A stretch of DNA of 64,000 nt from Azorinus chamasolen (GCA_963576725.1 OY755252.1:42115552-42179551), one strand, 5' to 3'; numbered from the stretch's first letter, positions 19,240-30,459 are shown. Notes: a model not told the origin generated them from the sequence alone. Numbers and translations: made by a program.

Positions 19240-19870
19240 TTTTAGCTCACCAGAGCACTTTGTGCTCAGGGTGAGCTTTTGTGATTGCCTGATGTCCGTT
19301 GTCCATCAGTGTGCGTCATGCTTTGTGTGAAATGTGCGTTGTATGTCAGTTGTTAACAATTTGAACATTTAAAAATCTTCTCCTCTGAATCTACAGAGTT
19401 CTCAGCATCATTTCTAGGTTCTCTACTAGAGTTATATAAATTATGTCCCTGGGGTCAAAATTAGTCCAGCCCCAGTTTTCTATAGAAACATATCGTGAAA
19501 ACTTTGAAAAGCTTCTCCTCTGAAACTGGTTGGTTCTCTGCTTTCATATTTGGCACATAGTATCATTTTCAGGTCCTCTACAAAATTAGAATAAATTATG
19601 CCCCTGGGGTCAGATATGGCTACACCCCAGGGGTGGCCAGTTTTCTATAGAAACATATAGTGAAAACTTTGAAACTATTCTCCTCTAAAACTGGAAGTTT
19701 CTCAATTGTTTTGGCACATTAGCATCAACTTCAGGTCTTCTACAAAAAGTATACAAATCATGCCCCTGGGGTAAAATTGGCCCCATCCCAGAGGTGACCA
19801 GTGTTCTATAGCAGTCTGGTGTTTCAATCAACTTTGTATTATTATCCTTTGCTGGTCAGTAACAATTGTT
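19240..19870 (+). mobile_element. HC element with ~155-bp tandem units
   Basis: 5' foldback GCTCACCAGAGCAC / GTGCTCAGGGTGAGC (19245-19276). Three units of TTTTCTATAGAAACATATMG, GTGAAAACTTTGAAA, CTTCTCCTCTGAAACTGG, GCCCCTGGGGT. The 3' end is not clear. Confidence 0.6.
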
Positions 19871-19873
19871 GGT

Positions 19874-20300
19874 TTTTGTGTCACCTGCCGAGAAGCAGTG
19901 TGTCACTTAGGGATCACTTTTCCGTCGTCTGTCTGTCTGTTCATCACACTTTCTTTTTTTGGCTGTCATTTCTAAACTGATCATTATAGAGCTTTCAAAT
20001 TTCACATGTGTCTTCCCCTCATTGGGGACCATTGATGTAACTAAGGTCCCTCACTCTGCATGCAATACTTTTTTAATTATTCCCCTTTGCTCACACTTTC
20101 TTTTTTTGGCTGTCATTTCTAAACTAATCATTACAGAGCTTTCAAATTTCACAATGTGTCTTCCTCTCAATGATGTAACTCTGCATGCAATACTTTTTGA
20201 GTTATTCCCCTTTGTTCTGATTTCACTCCAGCATATTAACAGTTTTTGTGTCAGCTGCGAGCAGGTGACACATGTGTTCCTCTGAAAACTCTTGTTGATG
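19874..20300 (+). mobile_element. HC element with two ~135-bp units
   Basis: 5' GTGTCACCTGCCGAGAAGCAG...GTGTCACTTAGGG. Two units CTTTTTTTGGCTGTCATTTC, AGAGCTTTCAAATTTCACA, CTGCATGCAATACTTTTT. 3' CAGGTGACACATGTGTTCCTCTG then ACTCTTG|TTG. A related fragment is at 62812-63000. Confidence 0.6.
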
Positions 20301-20979
20301 GAGTATAGTGGTCAAGGGGTGTAATTTGTCAATACTGCAATACTGCAGACAGGTGTACTGTAGCCAAGACATAGTAGGCTTAAAATGGAGCTTGTAGTGA
20401 TAGTTGCAGCCTGAGATATTAGACACTGTACTCAGCTTACATGTGGAGTAGAGTTTTGACCATGGCCATTTCTAAACAACTCCATTATCCCATGTTAACC
20501 CTGTTATGCACATGGAGAGATTTATGTATCATTTAAAAAAAGAACTAAACTGATTCCATGGACAAAAACATTATGGTTTTGTAAATCCATCTACAGCTTT
20601 CATTTAATTATTTTCAGACAGGTCTTTTTTGCTTCCAACAAATGGTTTTTACCATCTTGGTAAAATGACTAAAATAATTTTGCAGACTGTAAAATAGTCT
20701 CTTTAACCAATGTTAAAATTGAAAACCCAAGACATTATTGTAAAGAAAAATGCCAAAAGCTGTGTGATAATTAATCAAGAACAGAAAAAAGTAGCAGTTA
20801 TCCTTTGCTTGCTAAATTCTCGCTTATAACCTATGCCAAAATCTTTAATCTGGCAAAACACTGCATCTCGGCACAGTATCCAAACTGCTTTACTCTTTAC
20901 TATAAATTAGAAGAGAAGTAAAAAAAATAGCAAGTATATGAATTGTTGCAGATGACAAATATTTTTGTACTGTAAAATT
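20301..20979. other. No gene or repeat recognised
   Basis: AT-rich sequence; only short incoherent frames on either strand. Confidence 0.5.
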
Positions 20980-21197
20980 TTAACCCTTTCAATGCTGAAT
21001 TTTCAAAATGGACTATTTTAAAATTGAGAATGGTCATGCTTACCATGAATATTCAAGGATTTTTAATTTTTTAGAAAAGTGTAACTTGACAAACATTGTA
21101 GACCCTGATGAGAGGGCTCCTCTAGGAGCCCTCTCATCTGGGTTTACATTGTTTGCAAAGGACATTAATGACTTGTCTGCCGCACTGGAAGAGTTAA
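20980..21197. mobile_element. T5 MITE, full length
   Basis: TTAACCCTTTCAATGCTGAA, CATGAATATTCAAGGATTTTT, stem GTAGACCCTGATGAGAG, apex GGGCTCCTCTAGGAGCCC, CTCATCTGGGTTTACATTG, ends GGAAGAGTTAA. Confidence 0.85.
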
Positions 21198-21264
21198 AGT
21201 TTAAAGCTCCCTGGAGGGATAACTTAAAAGACTGTTAAAAGGTAGTGTAAATTAAAAACATGAA

Positions 21265-21475
21265 TTAATTCTTTCGCAGCCAATGTCACATCTGTGATTA
21301 CCTATGCAAACAGTTTGGATCAAGATGAGACGCTGAGTAACTCGGGGTTTCATCAGGATCCAAACTGTTTGTTACTGTGACAGTTTTCAAAACAAATATG
21401 AAGAAAAATAAAAAAAGAAAATTGTAGCAGCCGACAAAATTTGCAGACGACAAAATTTGGCATTGAAAGAGTTAA
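21265..21475. mobile_element. T4 MITE, full length
   Basis: TTAATTCTTTCGCAGCC, CTATGCAAACAGTTTGGATC, AAGATGAGACGCTGAGTAAC, TTTCATCAGGATCCAAACTG, GCATTGAAAGAGTTAA. This copy defines both T4 ends. Confidence 0.8.
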
Positions 21476-21690
21476 ATTAAGGCTTGCCTCGAGGAAGACA
21501 TGGTGGATTATGACTGTGAAAGTCTAAGAGAATATACCCAGGAGGATAATTGTAATTATTCTCACCTTTTATTCTGCTACTCTTTAGAAGATCTGCGTTG
21601 GCATGCACCAAAGATCTAGTTGATGTAGGATCATAATTGACACTCAACCACTAGTCTGCCATAGAGTTCAGTGAACGGAATCAGCTGCAT

Positions 21691-21890
21691 CAGAGCTCCA
21701 GATAAGATGCGTGAATTAAAACATTTTCAAGAATAACTCCTTTATTTCTCCACCAAACCTTATACTGTGACCACTCTTTAGAATCGTCTCTTCGAGACCA
21801 TTCTAAAGAGTGGTCACAGTATAGGGTTTGGTGGAGAAATGACGATTTTAGTATTTGGGTAGTCGCACCTTCGATTTATCTGTAGCTCTG
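21691..21890. mobile_element. S1 MITE, near-consensus
   Basis: CAGAGCTCCAGATAAGATGCG ... TTATCTGTAGCTCTG; core CCACCAAACCTTATACTGTG against CACAGTATAGGGTTTGGTGG. Flanks CTGCAT and TTGCAT suggest a decayed 6-bp duplication. Confidence 0.87.
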
Positions 21891-22202
21891 TTGCATGATA
21901 TGATTCAAGTTGACAGGTGTTTTACAGAACAACAATAATTGTCCGTTAATGGATTGAGACTCAGAGATGGTATTACTGTTTTGAGAGCAGATGCTCCACC
22001 GACAAACTTTGGTGGCAGTTCAAGCTTTGCCAGGCTGCTCCTTGCATGACATTTAGTTTCTCTGGTTGACAATATAAATCTCTCACACACTGGCCTGTTA
22101 TATTTATTTTATTATATAAAATCCATAATTTCAGGATATTTCAGACTTTTCAGACATTTGATGTTGTCAGTTGCAAACATCAGTTTGGTACTTTCTTAAT
22201 CA

Positions 22203-22385
22203 GCTTTTACTCCATGAATATTTATGTAAGAAATAATGATATCATGAATATTAATATGTTAATATTTTTTATAATCATACATGAATACAGGAAGCTTTCA
22301 AGCCATGGCAGAAAGTGTAGAATCACATCTGTATTATTTCATAAGCAAACAGAGTAGACCCTGATCAGATGGCGTCTACAGGGAT
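22203..22385. mobile_element. T1b left half, broken at the apex
   Basis: TTACTCCATGAATATTTATG ... CATAAGCAAACAGAGTAGACC, GATCAGATGGCGTCTACAGG; the right arm is absent. Confidence 0.7.
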
Positions 22386-22632
22386 AAACAAGTTGTCTTT
22401 ATGCCTATCTAGTAATAGTATTTTGACAAACAGAAACACAGTCCAAAAGTACTTGCACTCAGACAATGTCAAAATATAGTGCATTGCATAACTGACAGTT
22501 TTAAGTTTTGGCCATTAAAGACTGTATCTACAAATCAATGTTTCTTTTTCAAGTTTTTCATTACAGGCCATGGCAGTGTTATGGGGCAGTATCCCCCAAA
22601 GAAGGATAATGAAATGCTGTTAAAAACTTTTT
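22386..22632. other. Unassigned sequence
   Basis: An 84-codon frame begins at 22479 but merges into T1 sequence and is not gene-like. Confidence 0.45.
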
Positions 22633-23091
22633 TTACCCTTTACCCCATAAATAAACCTTTCTATGCCTTAATTGTAAACAGAGAAGATGGCTCCTGCAGG
22701 AGCCGTGTGATCAGGTTCTGCTCTGTTTGCTAATGACATAATATAGATACGATTCTACAGTATCTGCCATGGACAAAATTCATTGTGTTCATGTTCCATT
22801 ATGTAAATTAACCCATTCCCACTTAGGCTATTTTTAGACCTAACCCCTTTGATTCAATCTACCAAAAAGGAGCATTAACTAGAGAAAAGGATTTTTTTTC
22901 AGAATTGTGTAGTCTTGAAAACATTGTGATAAATCAGCATTTGCTCCTTAGGAGCAAATGCTCTTTTTATCACAATGGTTTCACAAAGTGTCTTTTACAG
23001 AAGCGTCAAAAGGCGTCAATATGCGGGAATGGGTTAATATTCATGATGCCATTTAATTTCTTACATGAATATTCATGGAGTAAATGGTTAA
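22633..23091. mobile_element. T1b host with exact TTAA insertion of T2
   Basis: Left part TTACCCTTTACCCCATAAATAAACC, apex GGCTCCTGCAGGAGCC, TTCATGTTCCATTATGTAAA; right part TATTCATGATGCCATTTAATTTC ... GAGTAAATGGTTAA. Excising T2 with one TTAA restores AAATTAATATTCATGATG. Confidence 0.85.
22808..23037. mobile_element. T2 MITE nested in T1b, TTAA duplicated
   Basis: TTAACCCATTCCCACTTAGGC ... GCGTCAATATGCGGGAATGGGTTAA; apex ATTTGCTCCTTAGGAGCAAAT. TTAA at 22808-22811 and 23034-23037. Confidence 0.88.
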
Positions 23092-23136
23092 GTTTAGAGT
23101 CTTGCCTTTAGCTTTATGAAATTATTCGAAGTAATG

Positions 23137-23402
23137 TTAACCCTTTATTCCATAAATATGATTTTCTATGCTTTTGTAAACAGTTACATAGCCCCAGATC
23201 AGATGGCTCCTATAGGAGCTGTCTGATCAAGGTCTGCTCTGTTTGTTTATGATATAATAAAGATCTGATTCTACAGTTTCTGTCAAGGCCAAACATTTCT
23301 GTGTGCATGTGCTATTAATTATAGCGATTACTCTTATTATAATACATGTATTTTCATGGTGTCATTATTTCTTTCATAAATATTCATGAAGTAAAGGGTT
23401 AA
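23137..23402. mobile_element. T1b MITE, full length, inverted
   Basis: TTAACCCTTTATTCCATAAATATG, CCCAGATCAGATGGCTCC, apex GGCTCCTATAGGAGCT, GTGTCATTATTTCTTTC, GAAGTAAAGGGTTAA. Confidence 0.87.
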
Positions 23403-23593
23403 TTAGACCCTACATGAATATTCATGAGATAGACTGTTAGATGTCTAACTCAGGATACTCCTTGAGTAAAAAATAATACATAGTGAAAACTCCATTATTC
23501 GAACACTGAAATATGTACAATTTTTGATCTGCAACACTGATGGCAGCTCAATGCAGGGTGAAAGTTATGCAGAAAGTTTCTCTAGGAGCTTTT

Positions 23594-25387
23594 TATGCCC
23601 CCAAAGCTAGGCTTTGGCGGCATATAGTGATCGCACCGTGCGTGTGTGGGTGTGTGTGTGTGTGGGTGGGTGGGTGTGTGGGTGGGTGGGTGTGTGGGTG
23701 GGTGGGTGGGTGTGTGTACATTTTGTCCGGAGTATATTTCCTTTGTCACATCAGCTACGGATACCAAATTTGGTGTGTGAGTTCATCTTGGGATGGGGGA
23801 GTGTCGCGTACCATTTTCATGTCACTGTGACCTTGACCTTGACCTTTGACCTTGATTTTACAAAAAGCTTGTCCGGAGCATATCTCCTTTACCTTACCAG
23901 CTACAGATTCCAAATTTGCTGTGTGAGTTCATCTTGGGATGGCGGAGTGTCGCGTACCATTTTCAGGTCACTGTGACCTTGACCATGACCTTTGACCTTG
24001 ATTTTAAAAAAAGCTTATGCCTTACCAGCTACAAAAAGCTTGTCCGGAGTATATCTCCTATACCTTACCAGCTAAGGATTCCAAATTTGGTGTGTGAGTT
24101 CATCTTGGGATGGAGGAGTGTTGCGTACCATTTTCAGATCACTGTGACCTTGACCATGACCTTTGACCGATTTTACAAAAAGCTTGTCCGGAGCATATCT
24201 CCTTTACCTTACCAGCTACAGATTCCAAATTTGCTGTGTGAGTTCATCTTGGGATGGCGGAGTGTCGCGTACCATTTCCAGGTCACCTTGACCTTGACCT
24301 TTGACCTCGATTTTAAAAACCGCTTATATCTTACCAGCTACAAAAAGCTTGTCCGGAGTATATCTCCTATTCCTTACCAGCTAAGGATTCCAAATTTGGT
24401 GTGTGAGTTCATCTTGGGATGGAGGAGTGTCTCGTACCATTTTCAGATCACTGTGACCTTGACCATGACCTTTGACCGATTTTACAAAAAGCTTGTCCGG
24501 AGCATATCTCCTTTACCTTACCAGCTACAGATTCCAAATTTGGTGTGTGAGTTCATCTTGGGATGGCGGAGTGTCATGTACCATTTCCAGGTCACTATGA
24601 CCTTAACCTTGACCTTGACCTTGACCGATTTTACAAAAAGCTTGTCCAGAGCATATCTCTTATACCTTACCAGATACGGATTCCAAATTTGGTGTGTGAG
24701 ATCACCTTCAGATGGCGGAGTGTCGCGTACCATTTTCAGGTCACTGTGACCTTGACCTTGACCTTCGACCTCAATGTTACAAAAAAGGTTGTCCAGAGAA
24801 TATCTCCTATACCTTACCAGCTACGGATTCCAAATTTAATGTGTGAGTTTATCTTGGGATGACGGTGTGTCGCGTACCATTTTCAGGTCACTGTGACCTT
24901 GACCTTTGACCTAGATTTTACACAAAGCTTGTCCGGAGCATTTTTCCTATACCTTACCAGCTACGGATTCCAAATTTGATTTGTGAGTTCATCTTGGGAT
25001 GGCGGAGAGTCGTGTACCATTTTCAGATCACTGACCTTGACCTTGACCTTTGACCTCAATTTTACAGTCCGGAGCATATCTTCTATATCTTACCAGATAC
25101 AAAAAGCTTGTCCAGAGCATATCTCCTATACCTTAAACGTTGACAATCAACCCAGGGTCCTTTTTAACGTTGAGAATGACTTAGGGTCCTTTTTAACTAA
25201 GTTTTGACGCTTGGCTCTTTTCTTAGCTATCATAATCCAAAGGTTCTGTTTCTAATGTTAAGAACTGACTCCTGTGTCATTTTTAACAGCATCAAAATTT
25301 CATGTTACACCTGCATTGTTTTTCCGCCAAAATGCATTTCGGTGTCAAACACTTTGGGGGCATTTGTCACCCGTGACGACTCTCTTG
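23594..25387 (+). mobile_element. HC element with ~10-unit array
   Basis: 5' foldback TATGCCCCCAAAGC / GCTTTGGCGGCATA, then a GT/GGGT microsatellite. About ten units (140-170 bp) contain CTTGTCCGGAGCATATCTCC, CCTTACCAGCTACGGATTCC, GAGTTCATCTTGGGATGG, GTCACTGTGACCTTGACC. The 3' part ends GTCACCCGTGAC hairpin, GACTCTCTTG|TTG. A 277-codon frame (23916-24749) runs through because some units are multiples of three; it is a by-product of the array, not a gene. Confidence 0.72.
23639..23717. repeat. GT/GGGT microsatellite
   Basis: TGTGTGGGTGGGTGGG-type purine/pyrimidine-biased tract directly after the 5' foldback of the HC element. Confidence 0.9.
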
Positions 25388-25890
25388 TTGTTTGACTTTT
25401 ACCCCACATTCAGCAGCAACCAGCCTACAAAGAGATAAATTCCTCCTTACTAAAAGTTCGTAGTAATGAGATTTTACTGTATATATATCTCAAAAGATGT
25501 CATATACAGGCATATCACATCATTTTCTTCACGTATCTAGGTCAGACAAGGAATAAAAGTGTCGCCTATGAGCTTAATTCATTAAAAAAATCTGAATGCC
25601 AGAAATAAATGTAGTGTAAAAGAGACACATCTCTTTTTTTGCCAAAAAAAGGAAACACATTAATTTATAAATTAAATTGGATTTTGGACGCAAGAAGCAA
25701 TCTTCGTTGCAGAAATGCTATTGATCGGTGACAAGATTCGTAAAAGATCGATTCCCATCTATATGCGACTATCTCATGCATACAAAAACCTTGCCAGGTC
25801 TAACACCACTGAGGCATGTTTGAATCTATCAAGCTGTGTTCCTTCTCCTGCTAAACAAGATCAGACTGGCATTTTGAAAATAGCTTGGAT
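25388..25890. other. No confident gene
   Basis: A P-type scrap (GAGATTTTACTGTATATA, ~25469) is present. The frame at 25715-25906 is not recognised. Confidence 0.45.
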
Positions 25891-26236
25891 CAGAGCAACA
25901 GATTAATATGCATACTCACATACTAGAATTGTCAGTTCTCCACCAAACCCTATGTCACACTCCACCAAACCCTATGTTGTGACCACTAGAATTGTCAGTT
26001 CTCCACCAAACCCTATGTCACACTCCACCAAACCCTATGTTGTGACCACTAGAATTGTCAGTTCTCCACCAAACCCTATGTTGTGACCACTAGAATCGTC
26101 AGTTCTCCACCAAACCCTATGTTGTGACCACTAGAATCGTGTCTTCGAGATGATTCTAAAGAGTGGTCACAACATAGAATTTGGTGGAAAAATAAAGGAG
26201 TTATTCTTGAAAATGTTTTACTTTACACATGTTGAT
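25891..26236. mobile_element. S1 MITE with amplified left arm
   Basis: CAGAGCAACAGATTAATATGC start, apex CGTGTCTTCGAGATG, right arm CACAACATAGAATTTGGTGG, ends near TACACATGTTGATCTAGAC. The left-arm segment TCCACCAAACCCTATGT occurs six times where one is normal, interleaved with GTGACCACTAGAAT. Confidence 0.8.
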
Positions 26237-26352
26237 CTAGACCTCAGTTGGATGCAGCATTGAGATGTCAAGTATTTCGAAGTCTCATCAGCATCCATTC
26301 CTTAATAGAATTAGCGAATGGACAGAAAGTAAAATTTCAACATATCAGAGTT

Positions 26353-26509
26353 CTAACCATTTATTGCATAAATATACACCTTAGATTCTGTGTCTTTGCA
26401 AACATAGAAGACCCAGATCAGACAGCTCCTATAGGAGCCATCTTATCTGGTTCTACTTTGTTTGCACAGGTGTGAAAAGGTGTTTAATTTATATGAAGTA
26501 AAGGGTTGA
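26353..26509. mobile_element. Short symmetrical T1
   Basis: CTAACCATTTATTGCATAAATATAC, GCAAACATAGAAGACCC, apex AGCTCCTATAGGAGCC, GTTTGCACAGGTGTG, TATATGAAGTAAAGGGTTGA. Both sides are of short-arm type. Confidence 0.72.
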
Positions 26510-26530
26510 CGGGAAAAAAAAAAAGAATAT

Positions 26531-26695
26531 CAGAGCTCCAGATAAGATGCGTAAATTTAAATATTTTCTAGTATAACTTCATTATTTCTCCACCAAACCC
26601 TATGTTGTGACCACTAGAATTGTCTCTTCGAGATGATTCTAAAGAGTGATCACAACATTATTTACATAGGGTTTGGTGGAGAAATTACAAAAAAT
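26531..26695. mobile_element. S1 MITE, right end truncated
   Basis: CAGAGCTCCAGATAAGATGCG, CCACCAAACCCTATGTTGTG, apex GTCTCTTCGAGATG, CACAACATTATTTACATAGG with a short insertion in the right arm; the terminus is lost. Confidence 0.75.
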
Positions 26696-26959
26696 ATGAT
26701 CATCTTTGAAAGTAGGCTTACAATAATTTTATTATTTTTTAATTGTTCAGGCTGTAGAGCTTGAAGCATTATAAATGCCCAGAAAGGAAGCATTTCTGTG
26801 TATTTTAAATTATATATTTTACTCCTATGAAATTAAGTTTTCTGTTTAACCATCATGAAAGAATTTTAAGTTTAATGGATAGCAGCATCACTGTTTTAAT
26901 AGCTTTTAAACACCCTAAGAGCATCGCTATGAATAATTTAGTTATCTCGTTGCATGCTT

Positions 26960-27156
26960 AAGTAACTGTTGTCCGCATGCTTAAGTAATTGTTGATATTC
27001 AAATTCAATTTTTCGCTCAATATTATTTCTCCGAGACATAAATAAGAGTGTCAGACAGTATGGATCCTGATGAGATGATACGTAACTCAGTGTCTCATCT
27101 GGATCCAAACTGTTTGTATAAGTTATCACAGATTAGCGGCTAGCGTGCAAAGAGTT
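26960..27156. mobile_element. T4 MITE
   Basis: CAGACAGTATGGATCCTGATGAGATGA, TAACTCAGTGTCTCATCTGG, ATCCAAACTGTTTGTATAAG, GCTAGCGTGCAAAGAGTTAT. Confidence 0.72.
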
Positions 27157-27332
27157 ATTTGAAGACAAACTGGCAGAAAATGCCTCCTCATAAGTATGTT
27201 GCCACAAGCATGTGAGCAGATTGCATTTTACAATTCTGTCGATATTATGTCTATATCTTTCAACAATTCCATCACAATGGCACTCAGATTCAGTTGCTGT
27301 CAGAAACAACATTACTGGGTCACTCGTCTGGG

Positions 27333-27526
27333 TCTTAAGAAATAACGACATCATGAATATTGATTAGATTAATTTTTGATAATAGCACATGGACATAGAA
27401 AGTTTTGGCGATAGCAGAAACTGTAGAATCATATCTATGTTATATTATAAGCAAACAGAGCAGACCCTGATCAGATGGCTCCTAAATAGGAAAGGCAAAG
27501 GCGTAGAAAGGAAGGTGTTGATGGGG
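27333..27526. mobile_element. T1b MITE with deletion at the apex
   Basis: TTAAGAAATAACGACATCATG, stem GCAAACAGAGCAGACCCTGA, GATGGCTCCTAAATAGG, then jumps to AAGGCGTAGAAAGGAAGG and GGGTTAA. Confidence 0.72.
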
Positions 27527-27597
27527 TTAAAGTATTAACTGTATGAAACGTTCTTCAGATAAATCACCAACAATGTGCAGTACCCTTATATTGTATT

Positions 27598-27793
27598 CAG
27601 AGGTACAGATAAGGGTGTAGGTGTACCCAAATACTAAAATAGTCATTTCTCCACCAAACCCTACACTGTGACCACTCTTATAAATCATCTCGAAGAGATG
27701 ATTCTAAAGAGTGGTCACAGTATAGGGTTTGGTGGAGAAATAATGAAGCTATTCTTGAAAATGTTAAATTTACACATCTTATCTGGAGCTCTG
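27598..27793. mobile_element. S1 MITE with GTATT duplication
   Basis: CAGAGGTACAGATAAGGG ... CTTATCTGGAGCTCTG; apex CATCTCGAAGAGATG. GTATT occurs at 27593-27597 and 27794-27798. Confidence 0.88.
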
Positions 27794-27909
27794 GTATTGT
27801 TCCCAACATATACTGCAGGAGTTCCATTTTAGCATCTGGGTATGTGTCTATTTTGGATTGATTTATTTTTTGGAGGGGGGATTAGGTATGCATCATATTG
27901 CCTGGATTT

Positions 27910-28072
27910 CAACCCTTTGAATGCGGGACATGCATGCACTGTCATTTTCAAACTGTGTAGACCCTCCTAGCTAGGAGAGCCAAGTGGTCAGGGTTGGCTC
28001 TAGCTGTTTGTCATTTAAAATCTTCTAGAAAATTTGTCTTTCATACTGAGTGGACTCTAAGTATAGTTAAAC
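27910..28072. mobile_element. T5 MITE, rearranged
   Basis: CAACCCTTTGAATGCGGGACATGC, TTTTCAAACTGTGTAGACCC, apex CTCCTAGCTAGGAG, CAAGTGGTCAGGGTTGGCTC, TCATACTGAGTGGACTC. Confidence 0.65.
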
Positions 28073-28284
28073 GAAGTTATATATGAAAGTATATAAGTGA
28101 TATGAAAGTATGACCACTGGCATAAAAGAAAGGTATAATGTTCTCAAAAACACTTGGCCATATGGTGAGGAGACAAAACCCCTATAATGCAACAACTTGT
28201 ACGTTACTTTAATGTAATTTGCATTTTCATTTTCTACTTTTATCTTTCATGCCAGTTGTTAGTATCTAATTTTAAACAAAGTGA

Positions 28285-28493
28285 CTACAATAAAATGGCT
28301 ACAATGTTCCACTTTCCATATTTCACTATAACTGTTTTGTCCATGAATATTCAGTAGGTGATGAAATTTGGAATAAACATAGAACAGGGAAACAAAGGGT
28401 TTAAAACTCTGTACCTGTTCAATTATAAGAAATAATGACATCATGACTGTTTATCAGCTGAATTATTATAATGTAAAATTTTCAAGGGATTTT
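28285..28493. mobile_element. T1a right half plus T1b left fragment
   Basis: AAAATGGCTACAATGTTCC...GAACAGGGAAACAAAGGGTTTAAA (T1a long arm), then ATTATAAGAAATAATGACATC...CAAGGGATTTTAT (T1b), which is interrupted by the next element. Confidence 0.65.
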
Positions 28494-28991
28494 ATTCGCA
28501 TGGAATTGCATATACACATTAAATATCATCTATACTTTCATTGTACACCCAACCCATGCTGCCCGAAAGCCCAATGTCAAGATCAAATGACTTAGGAATT
28601 TTACGTGCAGTTGGTTGTCACAGTTTTTTCATCGTCTTATATCTCACTAACTGCTATAGCTATTGGCATGGAATTGCATATACACATTCAACACCATCCA
28701 TACTTTCATTATGCACCCGGCCCATGCTGCCCGCAAGCCCAAGGTCAAGGTCAAATGACTTAGGAATTTTACGTGCAGTTGGTTGTCACAGTTTTTTCAT
28801 CATCTTATATCTCACTGTCCGCTATAGCTATTGGCATGGAATTGCATATACACATTAAACACCATCCATACTTTCATTACGCACCCGCTGCCCACAAGCC
28901 CAAGGTCAAGGTCAAATGACTTAATTTTAAGTGCAGCTAGGCAAGCACCTACACGGGGGCATCGCTGTGTCTTACAGACACAATTTTCTAG
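28494..28991 (+). mobile_element. HB: CTAG-ended Helitron-like element
   Basis: Two and a half ~166-bp units (TGGCATGGAATTGCATATAC, CCATGCTGCCCGAAAGCCC, AGGTCAAGGTCAAATGACTT). The 3' hairpin TGTGTC-ttaca-GACACA (28966-28982) is followed after five bases by CTAG and T. The 5' end is not defined. The 105-codon frame across the units is a repeat artefact. Confidence 0.65.
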
Positions 28992-29338
28992 TTAGTCCTG
29001 TCCCTATCTGGCATCCTTAAATTGATCTGTAGTCTCTCCCTATATTTGTGACATACTTGGATTGGTTTGAAGTCCCTCTCAGCACCTTCAGGTTGCTTTA
29101 TCTAGTGTCTTTCCCAGAAATCTGTCATCATTGAATTTCATGATTCTGTCAGTGTCGAACATTAAGTTTGCGTGTGTGGATTCCGTCATTAAAAGTTTGA
29201 AATTGTAACGACATGGAATTTGAATTGTTATAGATAGAGAGTTATTACCTAAGCAAGCCGTGTGTGGGAATTGCTGTCTAGAATATATCCTGAAATATGA
29301 CCATAAACTGCTCATTTGTTTCAGTATAAAGCTCATGC
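28992..29338. other. Unassigned sequence
   Basis: No gene model supported; only short frames on both strands. Confidence 0.45.
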
Positions 29339-29549
29339 TTAACTCTTCGCACACCAAGTAATTTTTCGTCTGCAACAATTGTCATCTGCTTCATTTCTTT
29401 AAACAAAATTCCTCTCATTTCTTTGCAAAAATATGGCGAAAATTTCAAACAGTTTGGATCCAGATGAGATGCTGCATCATGCAAACTGTTGGATCCAAAC
29501 TGTTTGCATACAGGTTATCAAATTTTGCCAATAGCATGCAAAGACTTAA
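29339..29549. mobile_element. T4 MITE, full length
   Basis: TTAACTCTTCGCACACC, CAAACAGTTTGGATCCAGATG, apex CTGCATCATGCAAACTG, GGATCCAAACTGTTTGCATAC, GCATGCAAAGACTTAA. Confidence 0.8.
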
Positions 29550-29633
29550 TTTAAAATTTATCACTTGACATGTGCAGATTCATGATAACCTTTTCTGTTT
29601 AACCTTTTCAAACAGAATGGATCTAGATGAGAT

Positions 29634-29829
29634 TACAGTAAAACCTCTCAAACGACCACTAAATTACATCAAGTATTTTATGTTAAAGGCAGGTGGGTGC
29701 TTAAAGCAAGGTGAAAGTAAAACAGAATGCTCCTGCAGGAGCGTTCTGTTTTACTTTCACCTTGCTTTAAGCAACCACCTGTCCAAAATACCAACTAATT
29801 AACACAATTTAGTGGTCGTTATAGAGAAA
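29634..29829. mobile_element. P1 MITE, right terminus lost
   Basis: TACAGTAAAACCTCTCAAACG, arms GGTGGGTGCTTAAAGCAAGG / CCTTGCTTTAAGCAACCACC, apex ATGCTCCTGCAGGAGCGTT, GGTCGTTATAGAG then no TTTTACTG. A 76-codon frame here is part of the MITE. Confidence 0.8.
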
Positions 29830-30082
29830 AATGCAAGAAAATAATCAGTATTTAGCAGATGACATTTCTTTAATGGGCCTAAAGGTTGAAGTGACATTTA
29901 ACCTTTTCAGCGCTGAGTAATTATCAAAAAACAAATTGTTGTCTGCTTTTGTTTCTTTTCCAAAATAATATATTACAGTTGTAAAGAATTCACTACAATA
30001 TTTAGCTTAACATTTTATGCTACAACAGTAAAGTCTCGCTATTACAACCACTCAAAAGAGATATATCAAGGGAATATCAAAG

Positions 30083-30222
30083 AGGAATATTCAAGGATAT
30101 TTTCTAAGAAAAGTGTATAAGACAAATGGTGTAGAACCTGATGAGAGGGCTCCTCTAGGAGCCCTCACATCAGGGTCTACACTGTTTGCAAAGGATGTTG
30201 GGGACTCGTGTCTCAAAGGGGT
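30083..30222. mobile_element. T5 MITE, left truncated
   Basis: TATTCAAGGATATTTTCTAAG, GTAGAACCTGATGAGAG, apex GGGCTCCTCTAGGAGCCC, CAGGGTCTACACTGTTTGC. Confidence 0.75.
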
Positions 30223-30459
30223 ATATGCATCATACATAAACTAACAGGGTACTGTCTCATCTTGATCCAGACTGTCAGATTATCACTCCATCTTCAGAGT
30301 AGTACCACTATATTCACCCTACACATGATTGCAAGAGACGACTGATAATGATTTAAAATCAACTAGTTTCAGCATTTCCCATTCTCCAGCAGGTGTTAAG
30401 TTTCTGGATTCATACTCGTATTTTATCTCGATTTAAATTATGAGATGTTAGTCTGGCAA

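Noticed and set aside
20980..21197. Rho-independent terminator-like hairpins
   Set aside because: The many GC-rich hairpins are MITE apices; the genome is eukaryotic, so bacterial terminators do not apply.
23916..24749. 277-codon open frame
   Set aside because: It runs across tandem units of the HC element and repeats the same peptide with every unit; no start context or domain.
28541..28858. 105-codon frame with repeated halves
   Set aside because: Translation of two ~166-bp Helitron-like units.
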